From the NCBI RefSeq assembly GCF_029784165.1, contig NC_073695.1, forward strand, positions 278,914,079 to 278,978,078: a stretch of 64,000 nucleotides of DNA. The letters are read 5' to 3'. The position numbers and the translations under genes are program-made. The notes below the pieces were generated by a model that was given only the letters and a program-made list of their open reading frames with translations, did not search any database and was not told the origin of the DNA. How positions within the stretch are numbered: position 1 is the first letter of the stretch; each line of letters opens with the position of its first letter. Positions 31,282 through 40,208 of this stretch are shown piece by piece. Source of the stretch: Wyeomyia smithii. Its lineage: Eukaryota; Arthropoda; Insecta; Diptera; Culicidae.

Positions 31282-34200
31282 GCAGCCTTCGCTGCGTGCA
31301 AGCGAATCTCCATCACGCAAAAGGCGCCTCGGGTGTTTTCTGCAGGAGATTCGCCAAAGAGCAGCTAGCGGCTGAATTCATCCAGGAGCCGTGGATCAAC
31401 GAATCCAAAGTTCTCGGACTTAACGCTCCTAACGGTAGGTTAATCTACTATGACACGCAGTCTAAACCAAGGACTGCAATTCTGCTAAATAGAGAACTAA
31501 ATTTTTTACCTATTACAGAATTTATTCAACGCGACGTCGTTGCCGTCACGGTTGAAGTACCGACAACCAGAGGAAAGCAGGAAATGGTTGTCGCGTCGGC
31601 CTACTTCCCGGGCGACCAAGGTGATAAACCGCCACCCGAAGTTGCTGCGCTCGTGCGGTACTGCAAGGCCATCAACAAGCCGTTTCTGATCGGCTGCGAT
31701 GCCAACGCTCACCACACGATCTGGGGCAGCTCGGACACCAACACCAGGGGTGAGTACCTACTTGAATACCTTACTTCTAACGATGTCAATGTATGTAATG
31801 TAGGGAATAACCCCACTTCTATCAACGCTATCAGACAGGAGGTCCTTGATCTCACTCTGTGTAGCGCCTCTATTTCTGAAAGGATTAAAAATTGGCATGT
31901 CTCCGATGAAACTAGTTTGTCGGACCACAGACACATCGTTTTTAATATAGAGGCTCACCCTCTGAAAAGATCTGAAAAGAGCGGTCAGTATGCCGTGACG
32001 TACCCTGGTGGAATGATCAACTTAGTGACCTTCGTCGGGAAACTAGGCGGTTGTTCAACAGGGCAAAAGTCACGTCTAACTGGGACGACTACAGGGCGTC
32101 CCTCACTAAGTACAACGCCGAGCTACGCAAGGCTAAACGGAAATCCAGAGGTAGTTTCTGTGAAAGAATCCACACTCTGCCGGAAGCTACGCGGCTCCAA
32201 AAGGCGATGTCCAAAGACCATACTAACGGTTTAGGACAAGTGAGGAAAGAGGATGGATGCCTCACTGTCACTACCAAGGAAACGCTGGAGGTTCTTATGA
32301 ACACCCACTTTCCTGGATCGACAGAGACCGAAGAACTGAATAGTGATGGGTCGCGACAGGACAATTCGAGACATATGGTGTCTCGGGAGTCCATCCTACT
32401 GGCCCGTCGACTGTTCACGGAAGCTTCAATAGATTGGGCTCTAAGCTCATTCGACCCTATGAAGTCTCCAGGTCCAGACGGCATACTACCCATCTTTCTA
32501 CAAAAATCGGCCGCAGTTATCATGTCCGAACTCATCAACCTCTTCAGAGCCAGCTTTATCCTGGGCCATACTCCGGATAACTGGCTGAAGGTGAAGGTAG
32601 TGTTTATCCCCAAAGTTGGAAGAAAGGACAAAACCCTACCTAAATCTTTCAGACCCATAAGTTTGACTTCATCACTTCTCAAGTTGATGGAGAAAATAAT
32701 GGATAAATATATCCGTGATGAGTTTCTTAAAGACTCTCCGCTGAACAGGAACCAACATGCCTATCAAAGCGGCAAGTCAACAGAAACTGCTCTTCACAGC
32801 TTAGTGACGTTGATTGGACAGTCTCTGAGTTATCAGGAGACGGCGCTATGTGCCTTGCTTGATATTGAAGGGGCCTTCGATAACACGTCCTTTGCATCAA
32901 TCGATACGGCTCTTTCTCATAAGGGAATCGACCACACTTCAAGGAGCTGAATACACGCAATGCTCTCTAGCAGAGTGATCACAGCAACCTTGGGAGATTC
33001 GTCTGTAACAATGTCAGTGAACAAGGGATGTCCGCAAGGAGGAGTTCTCTCGCCCTTGTTATGGTCACTAGTTGTCGACGCACTTCTCAACAAGCTTTCA
33101 CAGCTTGGTTACGATGTCATTGGATACGCCGATGACATCGTCCTCATCGTCAGAGGTAAAGATGACGCAACTCTGTCGAGCCGAAAGCAAACGGCTCTGA
33201 ATACCACCATGTCATGGTGTTTACAGGAGGGTCTAAACATAAACCCCTTAAAAACAGTCCTAATTCCATTCGGCAGACGAAGGAAGATCTCCATCGCTCC
33301 TCCAATACTGAATGGAGTTAGACTGGGCTTCAGCGATGAAGTCAAATATCTCGGAATTATTCTGGACAAGAAACTGAACTGGTCTGCACAACTGGATCAT
33401 GCCACTAAGAAAGCGATTTCAGCGATCTGGGCCTGCAGAACTCTGTTCGGTAAGACCTGGGGACTGAAACCAGACTTGGCACTCTGGTGGCCTAAGGTGA
33501 ACGAAGTGACTGCGCAAGCCAAACTCAAAAAAGTTCAAAGACTTGCATGTCTTTCGGTTACCAGCGCTATGCGAACAACTCCAACTGCAGCCATGGAAGC
33601 TATGCTTTGCCTACTACCTCTACATCTTCATGTGAAAAAGGAAGCAGAGCTTGGCGCTCTAAGGTTGCAAAGGAGGAAAACTATACTTGAAGGGGACCAA
33701 ATCGGCCACCTTCGCATACTTAGGGAGTTCAAACTAACTCCGCTATTAACCACAGTCTCCGACTGGATGGACGTTAGAACCAACATGGATATTCCATATA
33801 GAGTGATTGAAACAAACCGCTCTATGTGGAACAATGGAGGGCCTAATCTTCCACCTGGCATCGTCAGTTTTTATACGGACGGCTCGAAAATGGGATCCCT
33901 AACGGGATCTGGTATATACAGACCCGGTATCAGGGAAACGTTTTCCCTGGGAAAATGGCCCACCGTTTTTCAAGCAGAGGTATATGCCATATATATCTGC
34001 GCAAAAATATGGCTGCAACGCAACTACAGACATGCGAAAATCGGTATATTCTCGGACAGTCAAGCAGCCTTGCTAGCACTTAAGTCCGTCAAATGCGCTT
34101 CCAAACTTGTTTGGGAACGCATTGAAACTCTACGGGAACTTTCCCGACAGAATTCAGTTTTTTTGTTTTGGGTGCCCGGACAATGCGGAGTCGAGGGTAA

Positions 34201-34741
34201 TGAACACGCTGACTACCTCGCAAGACACGGATCAGCTCAGCGGTTTACTGGCCCCGAGCCGTTTCTGGGTACGTCCATTTCCGCTATCAAAAGCGAACTA
34301 CTAACTTGGGAAGGGCTAGAAATAGTATCCCAATGGCAACAGGCACAGGGCTGTAGACAAGCTAAACAGTTTATCTATCCGAACCCTGGAACCGCCAGAA
34401 AGCTACATAGTCTAAATCGTAGTGACCTACGGATAATCACGGGACTCCTCACCGGACACTGTCCCGCTTTTTATCATTTAAAGAAAACCGGCGTAGTGTT
34501 GAACGACACCTGCCGATTTTGCAAATCTGAACCAGAGAGTTCAGAGCATTTGTTTTGCTCTTGCGACGCTCTTGCTTCCTCTAGGTACAACTTCTTAGGA
34601 AGCTACCTTCTAACTCCATACCAAGTGTGGAGCTCTAATCCCAAACAGGTAATTAGTTTCATCAACTATGTTGTACCTAATTGGGGTACAAGTTTACAAC
34701 AAAACAGTTCTACTCCATCAATGAGTACGAGCAATCCGTAA
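31278..34741 (+). pseudogene. LOA-clade LINE ORF2 (endonuclease-RT-RNase H), broken
   Basis: Domains in order: endonuclease (CVQANLHHAKGAS, GCDANAHHTIWGSSD near 31700, SDHRHIVF near 31920); RT (FIPKVGRKD, RPISLTSSLLKLMEK, AYQSGKSTET, LLDIEGAFDN, PQGGVLSPLLW, catalytic GYADDIVLI near 33125); RNase H (FYTDGSKMGS near 33873, FSDSQAALLAL near 34050, GVEGNEHADYLAR near 34190); then C-x2-C-x8-H-x4-C (near 34512-34560). There is a frameshift near 32000, and TGA at 32948-32950 replaces a probable Trp codon. About 17 codons are missing near 33485 (LALWWPK), judged against the older relative. The usual VPGH of RNase H reads VPGQ. The frame opens with GTG at the ORF1 stop and has no nearby ATG. Confidence 0.82.
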
Positions 34742-34852
34742 CCTGTGCACAGCAATCGGGGCCCGCCACAAAAGACAATCAGCAAGAATGTCGCAGTGGC
34801 ATTTCAGTACCCAGTGCCCTTCAGGCGTACAGAGAAAAAAAAACTAACAGCT

Positions 34853-35390
34853 TTTGTTACATTTTTGTTTCGTCTTTCCGATCGGGATGCGTAAACGTAA
34901 AATTTTACATGATCCTATAAAAAAATAAACAACGAAAACTTCTCACTTTTGTAAAACAATTGTTACATGAAAAGGAATACCGTTCATCTCCAGTCAAATA
35001 ACAAAACATACTGTCGTATATTTGGCACATATTACAGAATCGCGACTATTTATCAATGACCGCAAAGCTTCTACTTGTTCAATAACGAAAAATTTGACCT
35101 TCCGTAACGAATTTGTTGCTTGAAAGCTAAATAAATTGATCTCGCGCAACACCAACTCCCTCTTGACATAATAAGCCCCTCTTAGAAATCAACTGGCCAG
35201 GGAGGAACCTTTGGTGTAGTCTCACTTCAGGGTATTGTAATTTGGCGATATTGGTAGAATAAAAAGAGGCTAGGTATAGTAGAGCAGTAAGCTTGCAGTG
35301 AAAAACTTAAAAAACTTAAGAAATTAGAGCAAAAAAACTGTTTTTTGGGACCCACCCTGGGCCAGTTATGTCAAATTGCTCTAAATCGGT
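34853..35390. other. End of interrupted short repeat, then unassigned DNA
   Basis: 34853-34886 (TTTTGTTACATTTTTGTTTC, then CCGATCGGG) completes the short repeat split by the LOA element. From 34887 to 35390 nothing is recognised. Confidence 0.55.
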
Positions 35391-36481
35391 CAGGGCCGGC
35401 GTCATACTATTTTCCTGAGTGGGTAGTAAGAAATAGGAAAGGTTCATGGGTGAAAAAGGCGTAGCCAGGGAGGAGCTACCTATACATCAACAATAGGATG
35501 TCAATGGAATGTATAAGAAAAGTTTGATTTTCGAATCCACCACATCGATATTGAAGCGCTCCATCTCTTCTAACAATCGCTTCGAATAGTGAGCCGACGG
35601 CAGAACCGACCAGAATGCGGTGTGTTGACCCTTAGGGTATTTCTTGCTGAACGACGCAACTTCCGGCAGGCTATCCGGAGCGCAAAAAGAGAGCCTTTGA
35701 CATCCTCTTCTCGCTGAAGGCGAGCCACAGCAGCACCTTTGTGGGGACTTAGTGTGTAAAATGAACTTCACCTCGGAGTTCACTCCCTTCATGGAAGAAG
35801 TAAAATACGAAGTGCCCTGCCAGTCGTTACCATCCAGGTTGAGATAGGTCTCGACGTCCATCACCACCGCCACGTTGCGATTCGCTGGGAAAACCGACTT
35901 GATTCAGCCGCTGCCGTTGCGTCATTGCCTTCAGCTTCGAGAAAAGTGGACGGAACTGCTGCTGTTTGTCCATGTTCGCCAGGTATTTTTTTACTGTTTG
36001 GCCTCCCGGCCAAGCGCATGCAGCGATGTAGCCCTTTTTCTCCTCGGTCTTCCTTTTCAGCATCATCTAGTTTCTTGTTGTTCCTGATTGTCGGCAGTCC
36101 AGAACCGGAATTCCTTTCGATGCTGTGATTGCTGTCCAGTAGTGCTATGTTGTAGATGCCGAAACGGGTGTATCCGGAATCCAAAAAGTGCCGTACGATA
36201 TCCGTATAGGATGCGACGGGATACTGTTCATTGAACGCGCAAACTTCTGAACGAAGTAGCTTCACGTTAAGAGTTCAAGCCGATTTCTGTCTGCTGACTC
36301 ATGGGTTACTATGGTTTATACTGAATGGAATATTCTGTCAGTGCGTGTTAAGGTAAAACCACGAAAAAACATTACATTTATTTTTGGGTTTGTTCGATAA
36401 TAACGTGTGGGTAAGTACCCACATGGATATTTTCCAAATAGGTAATACTACCCATATTACCCAGATCAACCGCCGGCCCTG
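35391..36481. mobile_element. Possible hAT-like TIR element enclosing a transposase relic
   Basis: CAGGGCCGGC at 35391-35400 and its exact inverse GCCGGCCCTG at 36472-36481 form 10-bp ends. Just inside, both ends carry a GGGTAGTA block, giving an extended imperfect similarity. CAGGG-type ends are typical of hAT elements, but I could not find a matching 8-bp duplication. The interior holds an unrelated ITmD37E transposase relic, so the outer element may have captured it or been its target. Confidence 0.4.
35487..36265 (-). pseudogene. ITmD37E-type (Tc1/mariner superfamily) transposase relic
   Basis: On the minus strand from 36265 the N-terminal DNA-binding region is nearly complete (MKLLRSEVCAFNEQYPVASY, later a KKYLANM segment). 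It is followed in other frames by the catalytic region: MDVETYLNLDGNDW (first Asp area), VNSEVKFILHTKSPQR, and AHYSKRLLEEMERFNIDVV. At least two frameshifts separate the blocks. The second catalytic Asp block, WPDLAS in the better copy at 58.9 kb, reads WSVLPS here, so the Asp is lost. The C-terminus beyond it is degraded. Inactive. Confidence 0.7.
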
Positions 36482-37371
36482 CAGATAATGGACCTAGTAT
36501 GCACCGGAATTAAAGAAATTTTTGATTGGACGGAAAAAAGTATTAAGGAAAAGGTTGAATGCGAACTTTTTCAGTATTGATGAGATATTAACCCTTACTG
36601 AGAAAGATCCAAAGCAGAAAGCTGCATTATGTTTAGCGATTCATTATATAAGCTGGAGCATAAAGTTGAAAAATGGTAGTCTATTTTGTTATCACAGGAT
36701 CATACGAGAAATTCGATGGGCAAATAGGAAAAATTTTTAACACATTTTGGTCACTATTTAAATATTTGTTAGAAGGTAAGTTAGTGTAAAATGTAATAAT
36801 AAAAAAACGAGAAAGAATGGGTGAGTACAACGCAGAAGATGAAGTGTTTTCCTGTTCTTATTACCAATAACGTGTTATTAAGTGAAACGTTTTTTTATAC
36901 AAACCGTTCGGTCAATGATCAATTCCTGAACGACATTCGAATTGTTGTTCATCGCAATAGTAGAGTGCCTGTGAAAATCTACTTCTCGATTTTCGTTTAG
37001 CGCTAAGACCCAAAAGTTTCGTATTCTCAAAAAAAGTCCCCAAGCAAAATTCTAGCTCAATCGTACCGTAGTCTCATTCCCAGAACAAGGTATGATAACA
37101 GAATTCCATTTCCACAGACTGACAGACATGCGACATTTTCGCGAAATTCCTTCGCCGGAATAAAGTGCTGATACCAGACACCTTGTTTCCCGGTGGTTAA
37201 ACAACGATGACCGCATGGCAACGAAATAAGTAGGCAACAACAAAAATGAATGGCAATAAAGTTTGTCATTCTTGGTAATTATAGGTGAAAAATACACAGC
37301 CAAGAATTAAAAGGCTAGAGAAAAGAATTTTTTCTCTCCAGGGTTAGGTTCAGGTAGAATTTTGTAATAAA
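36482..37371. other. Unassigned DNA
   Basis: No recognisable feature. A 72-codon plus-strand frame at 36522-36740 has no known motif. The density of A-rich words suggests old repeat material. Confidence 0.4.
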
Positions 37372-37547
37372 ATCGCCGTAACACATTAAGGGGGTTGAGT
37401 CTACGTTACTTATTGTTACATAGGGTGCAGGTTGTTCAGCGTTACGTAATTTCAGGGGGGGGAGTCATACCGAACGTTGCTTATTGCTAGGAAAGGAAAA
37501 GTTTTGAAATCTAGATTTTTAGCGTTACGTAATCAGTGTACGATGCC
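37372..37547. mobile_element. TTACGTAACGC-family MITE (copy 4, left end truncated)
   Basis: The interior matches copy 3 at 19929-20177 (AAGGGGGTTGAGTCT, GGTTGTTCA(G/A)CGTTA, GGGGGGGAGTCATA, GAAAT(C/G)TAGAT). The right end is GCGTTACGTAATCAGTGTAC then GATGCC, followed by TAA. The left TIR is shortened to a CGCCGTAACACAT remnant. Confidence 0.6.
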
Positions 37548-37757
37548 TAATGTGGCCATTTTTCCATTAAAGCTTGGCCCATTATATGTCGTTAGTAGAG
37601 AGCTCTTGTTGTGGTTTAACCTCCAATTAGAGTTTTTAAATTCAATTCGCAGCGTTAAACCGATTCACGACAAGTTCTTTCACTAATGCCGTCTTCACCA
37701 TAAGTTTCAACAATTATTCGACATGTTTTGGCTGCAGATGTTTTCGAATTGAGCATA

Positions 37758-38158
37758 GTTTACAGTTCCAAGCGAAGTGAAAAATTTGACAAGTGAAAAA
37801 GCGTAAATTTTCGCTTGCGAAATCTGTCGTGAAAACCTGTTTGTGAAACACGTATGTATTTCACCAGCCTGCAGTTTACAGTTTAAGTGAAGCAAAATTC
37901 ACGAGTTCACACTCCGAGCGAAATGAAAATTGGCTGCAACTGACAGAATATAAACGCACGCAAGTTTTCGCTTGCTGCTGCCTTTTTCAGAAAAAAAGTA
38001 AACCCCAGTGAAAAAGATAAGATCCACAACCTTCGATTTCGCTGGATCGAATTTGTTTACAGTTCCAAGCGAGGTGAAATTTTTGCAGGCTGCATTTTTC
38101 ACGAGCGTGAAAAAATTAACATTTTGTATGAGATTTTCACTTCGCTTGGAACTCTAAA
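37758..38158. mobile_element. MITE of about 400 bp with AGTTCCAAGCGAAGTG ends
   Basis: AGTTCCAAGCGAAGTGAAAA at 37764-37783 is exactly inverted at 38134-38153. Outside this the ends read GTTTAC and CTAAA and are flanked by TA on each side (37756-37757 and 38159-38160), consistent with a TA-duplicating element. A further direct copy of the terminal motif (AGTTCCAAGCGAGGTGAAA) lies at 38061-38079. Non-coding. Confidence 0.6.
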
Positions 38159-38159
38159 T

Positions 38160-38797
38160 AGGGCTTTAGAAGCGAAAATTTCAATTTCCCACAAATGACG
38201 CTAAGGCAGCTTGAATTCCAACATTTTTCACACAAAAAACCAAAAAAGTCTAAATGAAAATTGACAAGTCTAAATGTCTCAGCTTACGATAAGACGTTGA
38301 TCGCGCACGACTCTAATTTCTAGCGCAGTGCAGATTGGGTGACGCAACAGACGTTTCTGACATTGTTCTTCTACCGACTGTCAATACTGGTGACAATGAT
38401 GAAAAACAGTGGTTTTCGATGTATACACCTGGTATTTTTTGAAAATCACATCGATACGGGCATTACCATTGCAAAAGATAGTATAGAACATGAATAAAAG
38501 AGTTTGCGAAGGATTAATTGCAAGCTGTTTTTGATACGACTTTTTCATATCATGTTTTTTCCCGATACTTTTCGAAAAGGGCATTTTCAGAAACTGCTTA
38601 TTCTTGAAAAGAATCACAACATCAATATCAAAGTTAATGATGCTTATTTTGTTTTAAATTTTTATTGAAAATAAACTTTATTTGCTACTTTTTATTATTT
38701 TGATAAGTATGAAATAAATCGTAAATTTTGACGAAAAGTTTATTATTGATGTTGAAATTAAACTATTTATTATATATATTTTCAGTGTTTTAGTAAA
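38160..38797. other. Unassigned AT-rich DNA
   Basis: No domain, element end or RNA gene recognised. Short minus-strand frames (for example 38381-38617) show no conserved motif. Confidence 0.4.
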
Positions 38798-40206
38798 CAG
38801 TCAGGTTTTTTTTTACGCGGGGGATAAATACCTCGTAAAAAAAACCGCGTAAAAAACCGCGTTTATTCGAAAATCCGCGTAAAAAAACCGCGTTAATTAA
38901 AAAATCCGCGTAAAAAAACGCGTCAATTCAAAAATCCGCATAAAAAACCTCGTAAAAAACCGCGTATAAAGAAACCGCGTAAAAAAAACTGACTGTATAA
39001 AAGGAAGGGGTTTACGAGAAGACAGTGCCAACCTTCCATCTCGAGTTCAAGATGGTGGTGATGAAATCGAGGTGGTCGATGAGTTCGTGTATCTGAGCTC
39101 ACTAGTAACTGCCAACAACGATACCAGCAGAGAAATTCAACGGTGCATTATGGCAGGCAATCGTGCCTACTTTGATCTCCGGAGGACGCTCCGATCGAGT
39201 AGAATTCGTGGCCGCACCAAGTTAATCATCTACAAGACGCTGATCAGACAGGTAATCCTCATGGACTATGTTTGTGGAGGACTAACGCGCCCTTGCGGTC
39301 TTCGAGTGGAAAGTGCTGCGTACCATCTTCGGTGGACTGCAGATGGAGAACGGAGTGTAGAGAAGGCGAATGAACCACGAACTGCAGAAACTGCTTGGGG
39401 AGCCATCTATCGTCCACACCGCTAAGATTGGCAGGTTGCAGTGGGCTGGGCATGTTGTAAGGATGTCGGACGACAGCCCGGTAAAGATGTTTCTTGAAAC
39501 CAATCCGTCAGGGTCGAGACGGAGAGATGAACAGCGGGAAAGGTGGATCGATCAGGTGGAAGACGACCTGCGGACCCTACGCAGACTGCAGCGCTAGCGA
39601 ACTGCAGCCATGAACCGAGTGGAATGGAGATGACCCTTACGTACAGCAAAGGCCACACCTGGGGCTGTTTGGTAAGGTAAGGTAAGTGATTGAAAACAAA
39701 TTTCAGAAGAAAATTGGTTTCGTTAAAACCAGTTTTCTTCCGGAAAACGTCGACTCTAAATCATTAGGCTGTGGCGCTTTGGCACGCATTTCTACCACAA
39801 AACGATCAAAGTTTTACTTTTTTGACTAACGGAAAAAAGCATAAATTTTGCGAAAATTTTTTTAACGCAAAATGTCTTGAAAAGCGAAGAAATTCGTTGA
39901 GATTACGCAGTTTTTCGGGTTCTTCAACAAGGATGTTCGAATAACCGCGTTTGTACGAGACTTTTTTATTTAACGCGACTTTTTAATTACTGCGTTTTTT
40001 ATTCTACGCGATATCGCACTAATTTAAAAAAAATTACGCGGATTTTCGAATTACCGCGGGTTGAGAACCAAAACCGTCTAAGTGTTTATTGAGTTAAAGA
40101 CTTTTTTCTAAAGCCTTTCTCAGTGGTTTACTTTACGCGGTTTTTCGCGATACTGCGGGTTTTTTACGAAGTATGTATCCCCCGCGCGCGTAAAAACAAC
40201 TGACTG
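38798..40206. mobile_element. TIR element with CAGTCAG ends and CGCGTAAAAA minisatellite, enclosing an RTE fragment
   Basis: The left end CAGTCAGGTTTTTTTTTACG then CGGGGGATAAATAC and the right end (reverse complement CAGTCAGTTGTTTTTACGCG, then CGGGGGATACATAC) are inverted. A TA follows the right end (40207-40208). Subterminal regions are tandem CCGCGTAAAAAA units (38830-38990 left, and 39955-40170 right in inverse). An internal CTGACTG followed by TA at 38989-38997 could instead end a 200-bp element, so two nested or adjacent copies are possible. Between the ends sits an RTE-like LINE fragment. Confidence 0.6.
39030..39686 (+). pseudogene. RTE/JAM1-like LINE fragment, C-terminal ORF2 and 3' tail
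   Basis: Frames read EVVDEFVYLSSLVTANNDTS, GRTKLIIYKTLIRQVIL, and after a frameshift RRMNHELQKLLGEPSIVHTA, KIGRLQWAGHVVRMSDDSPVK and RWIDQVEDDL. That order (TKL.IYKTLI, ..., WAGHV.RM) is the post-RT region of RTE and related LINEs. The fragment ends in a GGTAAGGTAAGGTAAG run (39671-39686), a short tandem-repeat tail of the kind RTE elements have. JAM1 is the described Aedes RTE; assignment to it is tentative. 5'-truncated and frameshifted. Confidence 0.65.
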
Positions 40207-40208
40207 TA

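Larger units (their letters stand above)
29358..34840 (+). mobile_element. LOA-clade (Lian-like) non-LTR retrotransposon
   Basis: The element is about 5.5 kb, with a 5' UTR, ORF1 (29701-31281), ORF2 with endonuclease, RT and RNase H (31278-34741), a short 3' UTR and an A-rich tail. The duplication AAACTAACAGCT flanks it (29346-29357 and 34841-34852), and the short repeat it interrupts resumes afterwards. LOA-type LINEs carry RNase H and an ORF1 without zinc knuckles, as here; Lian is the described Aedes member. ORF2 is inactivated by one frameshift, one nonsense codon and one internal deletion. A run of about 16 G residues lies in the 5' UTR near 29556-29571. Confidence 0.8.

Noticed and set aside
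38830..38990. CRISPR-like array of regularly spaced CGCGTAAAAA units
   Set aside because: Units are contiguous minisatellite repeats with no unique spacers, and lie in the ends of a TIR transposon in a eukaryotic genome.
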